From: Candidatus Eisenbergiella merdavium
Lineage (GTDB): Bacteria; Bacillota; Clostridia; Lachnospirales; Lachnospiraceae
Direction: 5' to 3'
Assembly (NCBI GenBank): GCA_019119595.1
Contig: DWWS01000054.1
Span: 1-64,000 of the forward strand
DNA: 64,000 nucleotides
Part shown: positions 22,834 through 31,602 of the stretch, piece by piece
Layout of the letters: every line of letters starts with the position of its first letter
Position numbering within the stretch: the stretch's first letter is position 1
Notes under the pieces: model-generated
Database searches by the model: none
What the model saw: only the letters and a program-made list of their open reading frames with translations
Told to the model about the DNA's origin: nothing
Program-made: the position numbers and the translations under genes

Positions 22834-25734
22834 ATGGAAAATATTTCGGGACAGAATCAAATAAAACCTGCTGCCGGAGCGTCAAAACGCATATGCCTGG
22901 GCGTGCTGGCCCACGTGGACGCGGGAAAAACGACCCTGTCGGAGGCCCTTCTCTATCTGAGCGGAAGCATCCGGAAGGTGGGGCGGGTGGACAACCGGGA
23001 CGCTTTTCTGGACAACTATGAGCTGGAGCGGGAGAGAGGGATCACCATTTTTTCCAAGCAGGCCCGTTTTGCCTGGAAGGAGCTTTCCGTCACGCTGCTG
23101 GATACGCCGGGGCATGTGGATTTTTCTGCGGAAATGGAACGCACGCTGCAGGTGCTTGACGCGGCCGTGCTGGTGATCAGCGGCGCGGACGGGATTCAGG
23201 GGCACACCAGGACGCTGTGGTATCTGCTGAAGCGCTACGGCATTCCGGTTTTTCTTTTTGTGAATAAAATGGATCAGCCGGGCTGTGACCGGGCGGCGCT
23301 CCTTCCTCAACTGAAGGAGGGGCTGGACGAGGGCTGCGTGGACTTTACGGGTTGCGGGAATCTTACGAATCCCGGGAATCTTACGGATTCCGCTTTTTAT
23401 GAGGAGATCGCCATGTGCTCGGAGGAGGCGCTGGAGAGCTTTCTGGAAAAAGGCCGGGTGGAGGAGGATACGATCCGGGAGCTGATCGCAAAAAGAAGCC
23501 TGTTTCCCTGCTATTTCGGCTCCGCTCTGAGACTGGAGGGCGTCGAGGCGCTGATGGACGGGCTGGAAAAGTGGCTTACGCAGAAAAAATGGGGAACGGA
23601 ATTCGGCGCCAGGGTCTATAAGATCACCAGGGACGGACAGGGAAACCGGCTGACCTGGATGAAGCTTACGGGCGGATCCTTACGGGTGAAAAGCATGCTC
23701 ACGGGCGGGCAGGAGGAGCCCTGGGAGGAAAAGGTCAACCAGATCCGCATTTATTCCGGAGAAAAATACGAGCTGGCAAACGAAGCGGAGGCGGGGACGA
23801 TCTGCGCGGTCACGGGCCTTTCCCGGACGTATCCGGGCGAAGGGCTTGGGCGGGAGCGGGAAGGGACGATGCCGCTCCTGCAGCCGGTTCTGACCTATCA
23901 GATCCAGCTTCCGCCGGAATGCGAGCCGGCCGTGCTGCTGCCGAAGCTGCGTCAGTTGGAGGAGGAAGAGCCTCAGCTTCATATTGTCTGGAATGAAAAG
24001 CTGCAGGAAATCCACGCCCAGGTGATGGGAGAGGTGCAGACGGAGGTGCTTAGGCATCTGATCCGGGAGCGCTTCGGCGTGGAGGTGTCCTTCGGAACGG
24101 GAAATATTGTATACAAGGAAACCATCGCGAATGCGGTGGAGGGCGTGGGGCATTTTGAGCCGCTGCGCCATTATGCGGAGGTGCATCTTCTGCTGGAGCC
24201 TGGAGAACCGGGCAGCGGCCTGACGGTGCTTTCCTCCTGCAGCGAGGATGTGCTGGACAAAAACTGGCAGAGGCTGGTGCTGACCCATCTGAAGGAAAGG
24301 GAGCATCCCGGCGTGCTGACCGGGGCCGCCGTCACCGACCTGAGGATCACTTTGCTTTCCGGCCGCTCCCATCTGAAGCACACGGAGGGCGGCGATTTCC
24401 GGCAGGCCACCTACCGGGCGGTGCGTCAGGGGCTGATGCAGGCGGACTGTGTGCTGCTTGAGCCCTGGTATGAATACCGGCTTGAGATTCCTTCCGGGCT
24501 GATCGGCCGGGCCATGAACGACATCGAACGGATGCACGGCTCCTTCGGTACGCCGGAAAACAACGGAGAGACAGCGGTTCTGACGGGAAGCGTCCCGGCA
24601 GCCGAAATGCAGGATTACCAGAAAGAGGTGGCCGCCTACAGCCGGGGCTGCGGCAGGCTTTTCGTGACGCTGAAGGGCTATGAGCCCTGCCACAATACGG
24701 CTGAGGTGATGGAGCGCATCGGCTACGATCCTGCAAGGGATGTGGAGAACCCGGCGGATTCCGTGTTCTGCTCCCACGGCTCCGGCTTCGTGGTGCCCTG
24801 GGACCGGGTGCCCGATTACATGCACCTTCCTTTTTCCCGGATGGGAGGAGAGGGGGAGGATCCTTCCGGGGCGATGCCGGGCTTTTGGGACAGCGGGGAG
24901 GAAGGGCCGTCCGCAGAGACGGCCGGGGACGGAAAAGTAGGAGCCGGACAGACCGGGCCGGGACAGAGCGGCCGCTCTCCCCAGGTGGTTTCCCGAAGGA
25001 ATGACGGAAGGAAGGAGGAGGCCTGGGTGGGCACCGACGAGATCGACGAGATCCTGGCCCGCACCTACGGGGCCAACAAGCGGGACAAGTCGGCCCCGAG
25101 AAAGGACGGCTGGAACCGCTATCATTCCTCCCGCCGGGTGTACGAAAGGTCCGCCGGGGCCGCAGATGCTTCCTCCAAAGCCGCGGGAGCCGCACAAAAG
25201 CGCCGGGAACGCTATCTGCTGGTGGACGGCTACAACATCATTTTTGCCTGGGAGGAGCTTCGGGAGCTTGCGGAAAAAAATGTGGACGGCGCAAGAGGGC
25301 TCCTGCAGGACATTTTGTCCAACTATCAGGGAATGGCGGGCTGCCAGGTGATCGTGGTATTCGATGCCTACCGGGTTCAGGGGCATGAAACGGAGATTTC
25401 AGACTACCACAACATCCATGTGGTTTTCACGAAGGAAGCGGAAACGGCGGATCAGTACATCGAAAAATTCACCCATGAAAACGGAGCGAATTACGATATC
25501 ACCGTGGCAACCTCGGACGGGCTGGAGCAGATCATCATCCGCGGCCAGGGCTGCCGCCTGCTTTCGGCCAGAGACCTGAAAGAGGAGATCCGCCTTGCGT
25601 CGGAGCGCCTGCGCGGAGATTACCTGGATAACCGGCGGCCGCAGAAAAATTATCTGCTGGACGCCATGTCTCCGGAGCAGAGAAGGCAGCTGGAGGAAAT
25701 GGCGGAGCGCACGGAGGCCGCCCGGCGGGAATGA
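22834..25734 (+). CDS. TetM-like ribosome GTPase fused to a YacP/Rae1-type NYN ribonuclease
   Basis: This 966-residue protein has two recognisable halves. Residues 1 to about 660 form an EF-G/TetM-type translational GTPase. G1 is AHVDAGKT (26-33), the switch is RERGITIF, G3 is DTPGHVDF (90-97) and G4 is NKMD (144-147), followed by EF-G-like domains up to GRLFVTLKGYEPC. A Gly/Ser/charged linker of about 130 residues follows. Residues about 790-935 form an NYN (PIN-like) nuclease like Bacillus YacP/Rae1. It starts LLVDGYNIIFAW and keeps acidic residues D798, D844 (VVFDAY), D873 (ETADQYIE) and D895 (ATSDGLEQ). Rae1 cuts mRNA in the ribosomal A site during translation, and TetM-like GTPases also bind there. 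The fusion therefore suggests a GTPase-guided ribosome-associated endoribonuclease. Tetracycline protection is possible but unsupported. Confidence 0.85.
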   Translation: MENISGQNQIKPAAGASKRICLGVLAHVDAGKTTLSEALLYLSGSIRKVGRVDNRDAFLDNYELERERGITIFSKQARFAWKELSVTLLDTPGHVDFSAEMERTLQVLDAAVLVISGADGIQGHTRTLWYLLKRYGIPVFLFVNKMDQPGCDRAALLPQLKEGLDEGCVDFTGCGNLTNPGNLTDSAFYEEIAMCSEEALESFLEKGRVEEDTIRELIAKRSLFPCYFGSALRLEGVEALMDGLEKWLTQKKWGTEFGARVYKITRDGQGNRLTWMKLTGGSLRVKSMLTGGQEEPWEEKVNQIRIYSGEKYELANEAEAGTICAVTGLSRTYPGEGLGREREGTMPLLQPVLTYQIQLPPECEPAVLLPKLRQLEEEEPQLHIVWNEKLQEIHAQVMGEVQTEVLRHLIRERFGVEVSFGTGNIVYKETIANAVEGVGHFEPLRHYAEVHLLLEPGEPGSGLTVLSSCSEDVLDKNWQRLVLTHLKEREHPGVLTGAAVTDLRITLLSGRSHLKHTEGGDFRQATYRAVRQGLMQADCVLLEPWYEYRLEIPSGLIGRAMNDIERMHGSFGTPENNGETAVLTGSVPAAEMQDYQKEVAAYSRGCGRLFVTLKGYEPCHNTAEVMERIGYDPARDVENPADSVFCSHGSGFVVPWDRVPDYMHLPFSRMGGEGEDPSGAMPGFWDSGEEGPSAETAGDGKVGAGQTGPGQSGRSPQVVSRRNDGRKEEAWVGTDEIDEILARTYGANKRDKSAPRKDGWNRYHSSRRVYERSAGAADASSKAAGAAQKRRERYLLVDGYNIIFAWEELRELAEKNVDGARGLLQDILSNYQGMAGCQVIVVFDAYRVQGHETEISDYHNIHVVFTKEAETADQYIEKFTHENGANYDITVATSDGLEQIIIRGQGCRLLSARDLKEEIRLASERLRGDYLDNRRPQKNYLLDAMSPEQRRQLEEMAERTEAARRE

Positions 25735-25792
25735 CCGGGAGCGTGGGAAAATCATAACGCGCAGGCCGTCCGCCGCCCAAAAGAACGTCAGA

Positions 25793-27331
25793 ATGAGAGG
25801 ACAGGAAACATTGCAATTTTATTATGAGATCCCGGCTTCCTTCTGGAGCCTGTTCCGGTCCGTGAACCGGGATATTTACATAGAAGCGCTGCTCGCCGTC
25901 AATGACGAATATCAGTACAACAACTATTTTCTGAGCAGGGAGGCCTGCGTGCAGGTTCTCTCCGACCTGTGCGCCCAGACCGGGTACGGCCTGAAGCGGG
26001 AAGAGGAGGAGACGGACGAGGAGGCGGCGCAGACGCCCCCCAGGCGGATCCTGAACCGTCTGATCCGCTTCGGCTGGCTTCGGCGGGTGGAGGATTTTTC
26101 CACAATGACGGCCAACATCGTCATTCCGGATTATGCCTCCGTCCTGATCGAGGCCTTCGAGCGCCTTTCAAGCGAGCCGGAGGAGGATACGCAGGTTTAT
26201 ATCCAAAACGTGTACGCCACCCTTTTTTCCTTTAAAAATGACGCGAGAATGAACCTTTCCATGCTCAGGACGGCTCTGGTCAACACCAGGAAGCTGAACC
26301 GGGCGCTTCAGGATATGCTGCACAACATGGATCGTTTTTTCGCAAGGCTTCTGGAAAAGCAGAATTACGGAGAGCTGCTGCGGGAGCATCTGAAGGGCTA
26401 CGTGGAGGAGGTGGTGGAGCGCAAATACCACATCCTGAAGACCAGCGACAATTTTTACATCTATAAAACGGACATCCGCAGATGGCTGCAGGAAATGCGG
26501 GAGGATACCGCCTGGCTGGAGCGCGTCCGCGAAAAGCAGCGAGAAAAACAGCGCTCTGCTGCGGAGAACGGTCAAACGGAACGGGACGGTCAGGCGGGGC
26601 GGAACGGGCAGGCGTCCGGAAACGGCGCGGAGGCCTCTTTTTTCCAGACAAGGCGTCCCCGCCGCGGGGAGGAGGATGTGCTGGACCTGATCGACCAGAT
26701 CGAGAGGGGCTTTGAAATGATCGAACGGCGCATCGCCAGCCTGGACCGGGAGCACAGCAAGTATATCCGGGCCACCCTGAGCCGCCTGAATTATCTGCTG
26801 AGCGGGGAGGGCGACCGCCACGGTCTGCTGATCCGGCTTCTGAACCGTCTGGGAGAGCCGGAGGAGGACGCGGAGGCGGAGCGCAGGCTGCGCCTTACGG
26901 CGGAAAAAATGAACCTTGCCTCCTGGGACGCGCTGGGAGAAAATCCCATCTACCGGGGACGGCACAGAAGGAATTTCCTGAAGGAGCTGGAACCGGAGGA
27001 AAAGGATCCGGAGCTGTCCAGAGAGGAAATCTTGAAGCTCAACCGGATCCAGCACCGTTTTACCCGCTCCCAGGTGGAGGAGTTTGTGGAAGCGCACATG
27101 CAGGACGGCTGCCTGGATACCGGACGGCTTACGGTGGAAACGGACGAGGATTTTGAAAAGCTGATCCTGGCCTATGACCTGAGCATCCGCAGGGACGGTA
27201 AATTCGAGGTTCTTGAGGCGGGATACCAGGTGATCTGCGGGCCCTATACCTGGCCGGCCATGATGTTTGTGGAAAGAAAACAGAAGCAGCCGGAGCGCCG
27301 CTTGGGACAGGAGGAAAAGGAACATGCTTGA
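25793..27331 (+). CDS. jetA: JetA/MksF-like kleisin-type subunit of an SMC complex
   Basis: This 512-residue protein matches the JetA (DUF5716-like) family, the kleisin-like subunit of Wadjet/MksBEF complexes. Markers are the N-terminal QFYYEIPASFWSLF winged-helix region and the later IQNVYATLFSFKNDARMNLSML. A charged Gln/Gly-rich linker lies at about 250-285 (repeated NGQ motifs), and a C-terminal winged-helix part ends near GPYTWPAMMFVERK. It would bridge the SMC heads and bind JetB. No strong ribosome binding site precedes the ATG at 25793; a TTG at 25811 is an alternative start. It begins 58 bp after the GTPase-nuclease gene and overlaps jetB by 8 bp. Confidence 0.85.
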   Translation: MRGQETLQFYYEIPASFWSLFRSVNRDIYIEALLAVNDEYQYNNYFLSREACVQVLSDLCAQTGYGLKREEEETDEEAAQTPPRRILNRLIRFGWLRRVEDFSTMTANIVIPDYASVLIEAFERLSSEPEEDTQVYIQNVYATLFSFKNDARMNLSMLRTALVNTRKLNRALQDMLHNMDRFFARLLEKQNYGELLREHLKGYVEEVVERKYHILKTSDNFYIYKTDIRRWLQEMREDTAWLERVREKQREKQRSAAENGQTERDGQAGRNGQASGNGAEASFFQTRRPRRGEEDVLDLIDQIERGFEMIERRIASLDREHSKYIRATLSRLNYLLSGEGDRHGLLIRLLNRLGEPEEDAEAERRLRLTAEKMNLASWDALGENPIYRGRHRRNFLKELEPEEKDPELSREEILKLNRIQHRFTRSQVEEFVEAHMQDGCLDTGRLTVETDEDFEKLILAYDLSIRRDGKFEVLEAGYQVICGPYTWPAMMFVERKQKQPERRLGQEEKEHA

Positions 27332-28052
27332 ATATATCAGCCGGCTTTCCGGCGCGGATCAGGAACGGATGCAGGCCGTACTCAGCCAGCTCTACCGCCA
27401 GACCTTTCTGCTGGAGAGAAAATATGACAAAAGGGCGGGACGGCTCGTCCTCAACCAGGACTATTATTTCTGTGAGCAGCACATGGAATTTCTGAAGGAT
27501 TACCTGGAGGCGGCGGGCATTTTCATGGAAAGGAACACGGAGCTTGGCGCCATCTATATTCAGGGGCAGGCCTTGCTCGGAGAGCGGCTTCCCAAGCTTG
27601 CGACCATCTATCTGCTGCTTCTGAAGCTGATCTATGACGAGCAGATGGCGGCCGCCTCCTCCAGCGTGAACATTGTCACCACATTCGGCGCGCTTTCCGC
27701 GAGGGCCGGAGAATTTCGCCTCACCAGAAGCCTTTCCTCGGTTTCGGAGATCAGAAGGGCCCTGGCCCTTCTGAAAAAGTATCAGATGATCGAGCCGCTG
27801 GACGCGCTGGAGGAGCTGAACGAGGGCACCCGCCTGCTCATTTATCCCTGCATCAGCCTGCTTCTGATGCGCGAGGATATCAAAAGGCTCCTCGCCGTAT
27901 TCGGTGAGGAGGCGGGACAGGAAGCCGGGCCGGCAGACCCGGACCGCCCGGAGGAAGCGGAGTCAGAGGCGGCTGCCGGGCCGGAAGAGCCGGATATGGC
28001 GGAGGAAGAGGGAGAAGGCACAGAAGGAGAGGACGCAGATGGAGAAGCATAA
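27324..28052 (+). CDS. jetB: JetB/MksE-like (DUF4194) subunit of an SMC complex
   Basis: This 242-residue protein is of the DUF4194/JetB type, the KITE subunit that docks on the kleisin. The core RQTFLLERKYDKRAGRLVLNQDYYF and the wing segment ARAGEFRLTRSLSSVSEIRRALALLKKYQMIEPL are family-like. An acidic tail of about 45 residues (Glu/Ala/Pro) is low complexity. AGGAGG precedes the ATG, and the gene overlaps jetA by 8 bp and jetC by 14 bp, so the three subunits are made in coupled amounts. Confidence 0.85.
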   Translation: MLEYISRLSGADQERMQAVLSQLYRQTFLLERKYDKRAGRLVLNQDYYFCEQHMEFLKDYLEAAGIFMERNTELGAIYIQGQALLGERLPKLATIYLLLLKLIYDEQMAAASSSVNIVTTFGALSARAGEFRLTRSLSSVSEIRRALALLKKYQMIEPLDALEELNEGTRLLIYPCISLLLMREDIKRLLAVFGEEAGQEAGPADPDRPEEAESEAAAGPEEPDMAEEEGEGTEGEDADGEA

Positions 28053-31000
28053 TCAGGCATTCAAGGCGGTCACCAGGATCGTTTTGAACAACTGGCATTA
28101 TATCGACGCAAAGGTGCTGGAGCTGAACGAAAGCATCAACTTTTTTACCGGGCACTCCGGCAGCGGCAAATCCACGGTGATCGACGCCCTCCAGATCGTG
28201 CTCTATGCCAACACGGACGGGCGGGGCTTTTTCAACAAGGCTGCGGCGGACGATTCCGACCGGAGCCTGATCGAGTACCTGCGGGGCATGATCAACATCG
28301 GGGAAAACAACCAGGCCAGGTACAAGAGAAACCGGAATTTCTCCACCACCATCGCCCTGGAGCTGACCCAGACCGCTTCCGGGGAGAAGGAATGCGTGGG
28401 CGTGGTCTTTGACGTGGAAACGGCCACCAACGAGATCACCCGCCTGTTCTTCCGGCATCCGGGCGGCCTGCCGCAGCATTTTTACCGGGTGGGCGGGCAG
28501 ATGAGCCTGGATGTGGATGCGCAGCCGGCTGGCGCCGCAGAAGCACCGTCCGGTTCCACCGCAGCACCGGACGGTTTCGCTGCAGCGCCGTCCGGTTCCA
28601 CCATGGCGCCGCCCGTTTCCGCTGCAGCGCCGGACGCTCATGTGGCCGATCCGTCCGATAAAACAGGAGAACGTCCCCTTTCGGTGAAAAAAAACACCGG
28701 AGAGGTACGCGCCATGAGCACGGCGGAGCTGAAGGCCTGGATGAGCAGAAGCTTCGCGAAGGAGGACTGGTTCGCCACCGCCAACAACGAGCGCTTCCGG
28801 CGGGTTTTGTACGACGTGTACCTGGGCGGGCTGGACATGGAAAAATTCCCGAGGCTGTTCAAGCGCGCCATCCCTTTCCGCATGAACATCCGTCTGGAGG
28901 ATTTCGTGAAGGAATACATCTGCATGGAGCAGGATATCCATATCGAGGACATGCAGGAGAGCGTGATCCTCTACGGCCGCATGCGCCAGCGGATCGAGGA
29001 GACCGCCGAGGAGATCGGCCAGCTGGAGCGGATCCGGGACAGCTTCGCCGCCGTGCAGGAGCAGGAGAGCCTGCTGGGAAGCCTGAAATACCGGGCGGAA
29101 CGTCTTTCCCTGATGCAGCTTGAGGAGCAGATTTCCCTGCTTGAGGCGCGGATGGAAACGGGAAAGCAGGATCGGAAGACCCTGGAGGGTGTGCTGGAGG
29201 GGCTGAACGGACAGAAGGAGGCCTGCGCGGGGGAGCGGGAGGAGATCAACCGGGAGCTTCTGCAAAGCGGCTACGGCGAGCTGGAGGCGAAGCGCAGAGA
29301 TCTTGCGGAGAACCTGGAGCTGCTGCTTCGCAGCGAGCGGAAGAAAAACGCCGTCTGCGAGGGGCTGGCCGCCTGGGAGGAGGAAGAAAGCATTTCCAAT
29401 CAGGCCCTCTGGGACATCGACGCCTTCCGGAAGGGAGAGATCACCGGCGAGGCGCTTCTGCGGCTGAAAAAGGAGCTGAAGCAGCTTCGTGACGAGGCGG
29501 AGCGTCAGCGCCAGGAGGCGGCTTCGGAAAAAAGAGGCCTGCAGAAGGAGGCCTCGCTTCTGGAGCGGGATCTAAAAGAGCTGCAGATGGGAAAAAAGGC
29601 CTACCCCAAAGCGCTGGAGGAGGCCAGACTCCAGATCCAGAAGGGCCTGTACGAGCGCACGGGAAAAAATGTACCGGTGCGCGTCCTTGCCGACCTTCTG
29701 GATATCCGGGATGAAAAGTGGAGGAACGCCCTGGAGGGCTATCTGGGCTGGAACAAGCTGACCCTGATGGTGGAGCCCGCCTTTGCCGCTCAGGCCATGG
29801 AGCTTTATGAAAAGCTGGACGCCGCCCGCTTTTCCCATGTGGCTCTCGCGGATACGGGAAAGCTTTCCGAACAGACCTTTGAGGCCCGCCCCGGCTCCCT
29901 TGCTGAAGAAGTGGAGTGTCGGGAAAAATATGTGAAAAATTATGTGAATTTCCTGCTGGGAAATGTGATCAAATGCGAAAGCATGGAACAGCTCCGCCGG
30001 TGCCGGGTAGGAGTGACCGCCGACTGCCTGCTCTATCAGAGCTTCCAGCTCCGCCGATTGAATCCGGAGCAGTACACGAAACGGGCCTTCATCGGAGAAA
30101 AGAGTCTGCGCAGAAGGCAGAAGGAGCTTTCGGAGCAGCTTTTTGATCTGAGAAAGGCGCTGGAGGAAAGACAGGAGGAGGCGGATCAGGCCGCCCGGCT
30201 GCTCGGGCTTGAGGCCCTTGCGGAGCCTGCGGAGGTCTATCTTGAGCTTTTTGCGGACGTGCAGGAAAAACGCCGCAAGGAGGAACAGCTCGCCCGTCTG
30301 GACCAGAAGCTTTCCGAGGTCGGGGAAGGCGCGGTGGAGGCCCTGAAGGAACGGCTTCTGCAGGTGGATGAGAGACAGAAGGCCCTGGAAAAGGAGATCG
30401 ATGCCGTCAAGCTGAAGATCCACGACCAGAACCGGAGGATGGAAAAGGACGCCCAGGAGCATCTGGAAAAGAACGAGCTCCTTCTTTCCGGACAAAAGAG
30501 CCTGGTGTCAAGCCGGGCCTGGGAGGAGGCCTTCGACGCCTGGTTTTCCGAGCTGAAAAAGCCCTCCTTCGAGGCCCTTCTCGGACAGACCGGAGAGGAA
30601 AGAGAGAACGCCCTGCGGCTTCTGGAGGAGCGGAAAAGCACGCTGGTGGATACGAGAAGCGATTACCTGCGAAAGCACCCCGGCCGGGATTTTTCCGCCA
30701 GCGCCCCGGACAACGGAGACTACCAGGAGCTTCTCGACAGCCTTTCCTGCGAGCGGATCCAGGAATATGAAAGGATCGCCGAAAAGCAGGCGAAGATTGC
30801 CGTGGAGCACTTCCGGGAGGACTTCATTTACAAGATCCGAAGCGCCATCAAGGAGGCATTCCTGCGCCGCGACGAGCTCAACCGCATCATCCGCAGCCTG
30901 AATTTCGGAAAGGACCGCTACCAGTTCCGCATTTCCAGAAACCGGGGGCCGGACGGCGCCTACTACGATATGTTCATGGACGAATCCCTGGAGATCGACC

Positions 31001-31599
31001 CTTCCGCCCTTTCCGGCTCCATGGACCGGCAGATGGACCTGTTTTCCATGGATCATGAAAAGAAATACGGCATGCTGATGAACGACCTGATCCGCATGTT
31101 CCTTCCGCCCCAGAGCGCGGACGCCAGACAGCAGGAGGAGGCGAAGCGGAACATGGAAAAATACTCCGACTACCGCACCTACCTTTCCTTTGAAATGGAG
31201 CAGATCGTGGAGGGAGACGACCGCCTGGTCATCGACCTGAGCAAAATGATCCGCAAAAACTCCGGCGGAGAGGGACAGAATCCTCTTTACGTGGCTCTGC
31301 TCGCCAGCTTCGCCCAAGCCTACCACATCAGCGCGTCACCGGCGGGAGCGCGCCGTCCCACCATCCGCCTGGTGGTGCTGGACGAGGCATTTTCCAAGAT
31401 GGACGCGGAAAAGGTGGCGAGCTGCATCGAGCTGATCCGTGGCCTTGGCTTCCAGGCCATCATCAGCGCCACCAACGACAAGATCCAGAATTATCTGGAA
31501 AACGTGGATAAGACCTTTGTGTTCGCAAACCCCAACAAAAAGAGCATTTCCATTCAGGAATTTGAAAAGAAGGACTACGGACAGCTGGAAGGAGAATAG
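28039..31599 (+). CDS. jetC: JetC/MksB-like SMC ATPase
   Basis: This 1186-residue SMC-type ATPase has Walker A GHSGSGKST near residue 38 and long charged coiled coils (about 330-540 and 690-870). A hinge lies at about 545-690 (VPVRVLADLLDIRDEKW ... RAFIGEKSLRR). The ABC signature SGGEGQ is near 1075 and Walker B VVLDEAF near 1112. With JetA and JetB it would form a loop-extruding complex. Wadjet complexes hand small circular DNA to the JetD nuclease; MksBEF complexes without it act in chromosome organisation. No jetD is present here. A 42-bp repeat array in the N-terminal head adds an Ala/Pro/Ser-rich loop at about residues 167-200. AAGGAGAGG precedes the ATG. Confidence 0.9.
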   Translation: MEKHNQAFKAVTRIVLNNWHYIDAKVLELNESINFFTGHSGSGKSTVIDALQIVLYANTDGRGFFNKAAADDSDRSLIEYLRGMINIGENNQARYKRNRNFSTTIALELTQTASGEKECVGVVFDVETATNEITRLFFRHPGGLPQHFYRVGGQMSLDVDAQPAGAAEAPSGSTAAPDGFAAAPSGSTMAPPVSAAAPDAHVADPSDKTGERPLSVKKNTGEVRAMSTAELKAWMSRSFAKEDWFATANNERFRRVLYDVYLGGLDMEKFPRLFKRAIPFRMNIRLEDFVKEYICMEQDIHIEDMQESVILYGRMRQRIEETAEEIGQLERIRDSFAAVQEQESLLGSLKYRAERLSLMQLEEQISLLEARMETGKQDRKTLEGVLEGLNGQKEACAGEREEINRELLQSGYGELEAKRRDLAENLELLLRSERKKNAVCEGLAAWEEEESISNQALWDIDAFRKGEITGEALLRLKKELKQLRDEAERQRQEAASEKRGLQKEASLLERDLKELQMGKKAYPKALEEARLQIQKGLYERTGKNVPVRVLADLLDIRDEKWRNALEGYLGWNKLTLMVEPAFAAQAMELYEKLDAARFSHVALADTGKLSEQTFEARPGSLAEEVECREKYVKNYVNFLLGNVIKCESMEQLRRCRVGVTADCLLYQSFQLRRLNPEQYTKRAFIGEKSLRRRQKELSEQLFDLRKALEERQEEADQAARLLGLEALAEPAEVYLELFADVQEKRRKEEQLARLDQKLSEVGEGAVEALKERLLQVDERQKALEKEIDAVKLKIHDQNRRMEKDAQEHLEKNELLLSGQKSLVSSRAWEEAFDAWFSELKKPSFEALLGQTGEERENALRLLEERKSTLVDTRSDYLRKHPGRDFSASAPDNGDYQELLDSLSCERIQEYERIAEKQAKIAVEHFREDFIYKIRSAIKEAFLRRDELNRIIRSLNFGKDRYQFRISRNRGPDGAYYDMFMDESLEIDPSALSGSMDRQMDLFSMDHEKKYGMLMNDLIRMFLPPQSADARQQEEAKRNMEKYSDYRTYLSFEMEQIVEGDDRLVIDLSKMIRKNSGGEGQNPLYVALLASFAQAYHISASPAGARRPTIRLVVLDEAFSKMDAEKVASCIELIRGLGFQAIISATNDKIQNYLENVDKTFVFANPNKKSISIQEFEKKDYGQLEGE
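28537..28638 (+). repeat. 42-bp tandem repeat inside jetC
   Basis: Units at 28537-28578 and 28579-28620 are followed by a partial third copy of 18 bp. Each unit encodes about 14 residues of the pattern APSGST-x-AP. It lengthens a loop in the head domain and could vary in copy number between strains. Confidence 0.75.
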
Positions 31600-31602
31600 G
31601 AA

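Noticed and set aside
23680-25386. Long minus-strand open frame (about 568 codons)
   Set aside because: Antisense to the GTPase-nuclease gene, with no recognisable protein features.
22834-25734. Tetracycline resistance gene (tetM/tetW type)
   Set aside because: The GTPase is only TetM-like, carries an NYN nuclease domain, and there is no mobile context or tet leader. Calling resistance is not supported.
28537-28638. CRISPR-like repeat array
   Set aside because: The repeats are directly adjacent, in frame inside jetC, and have no spacers.
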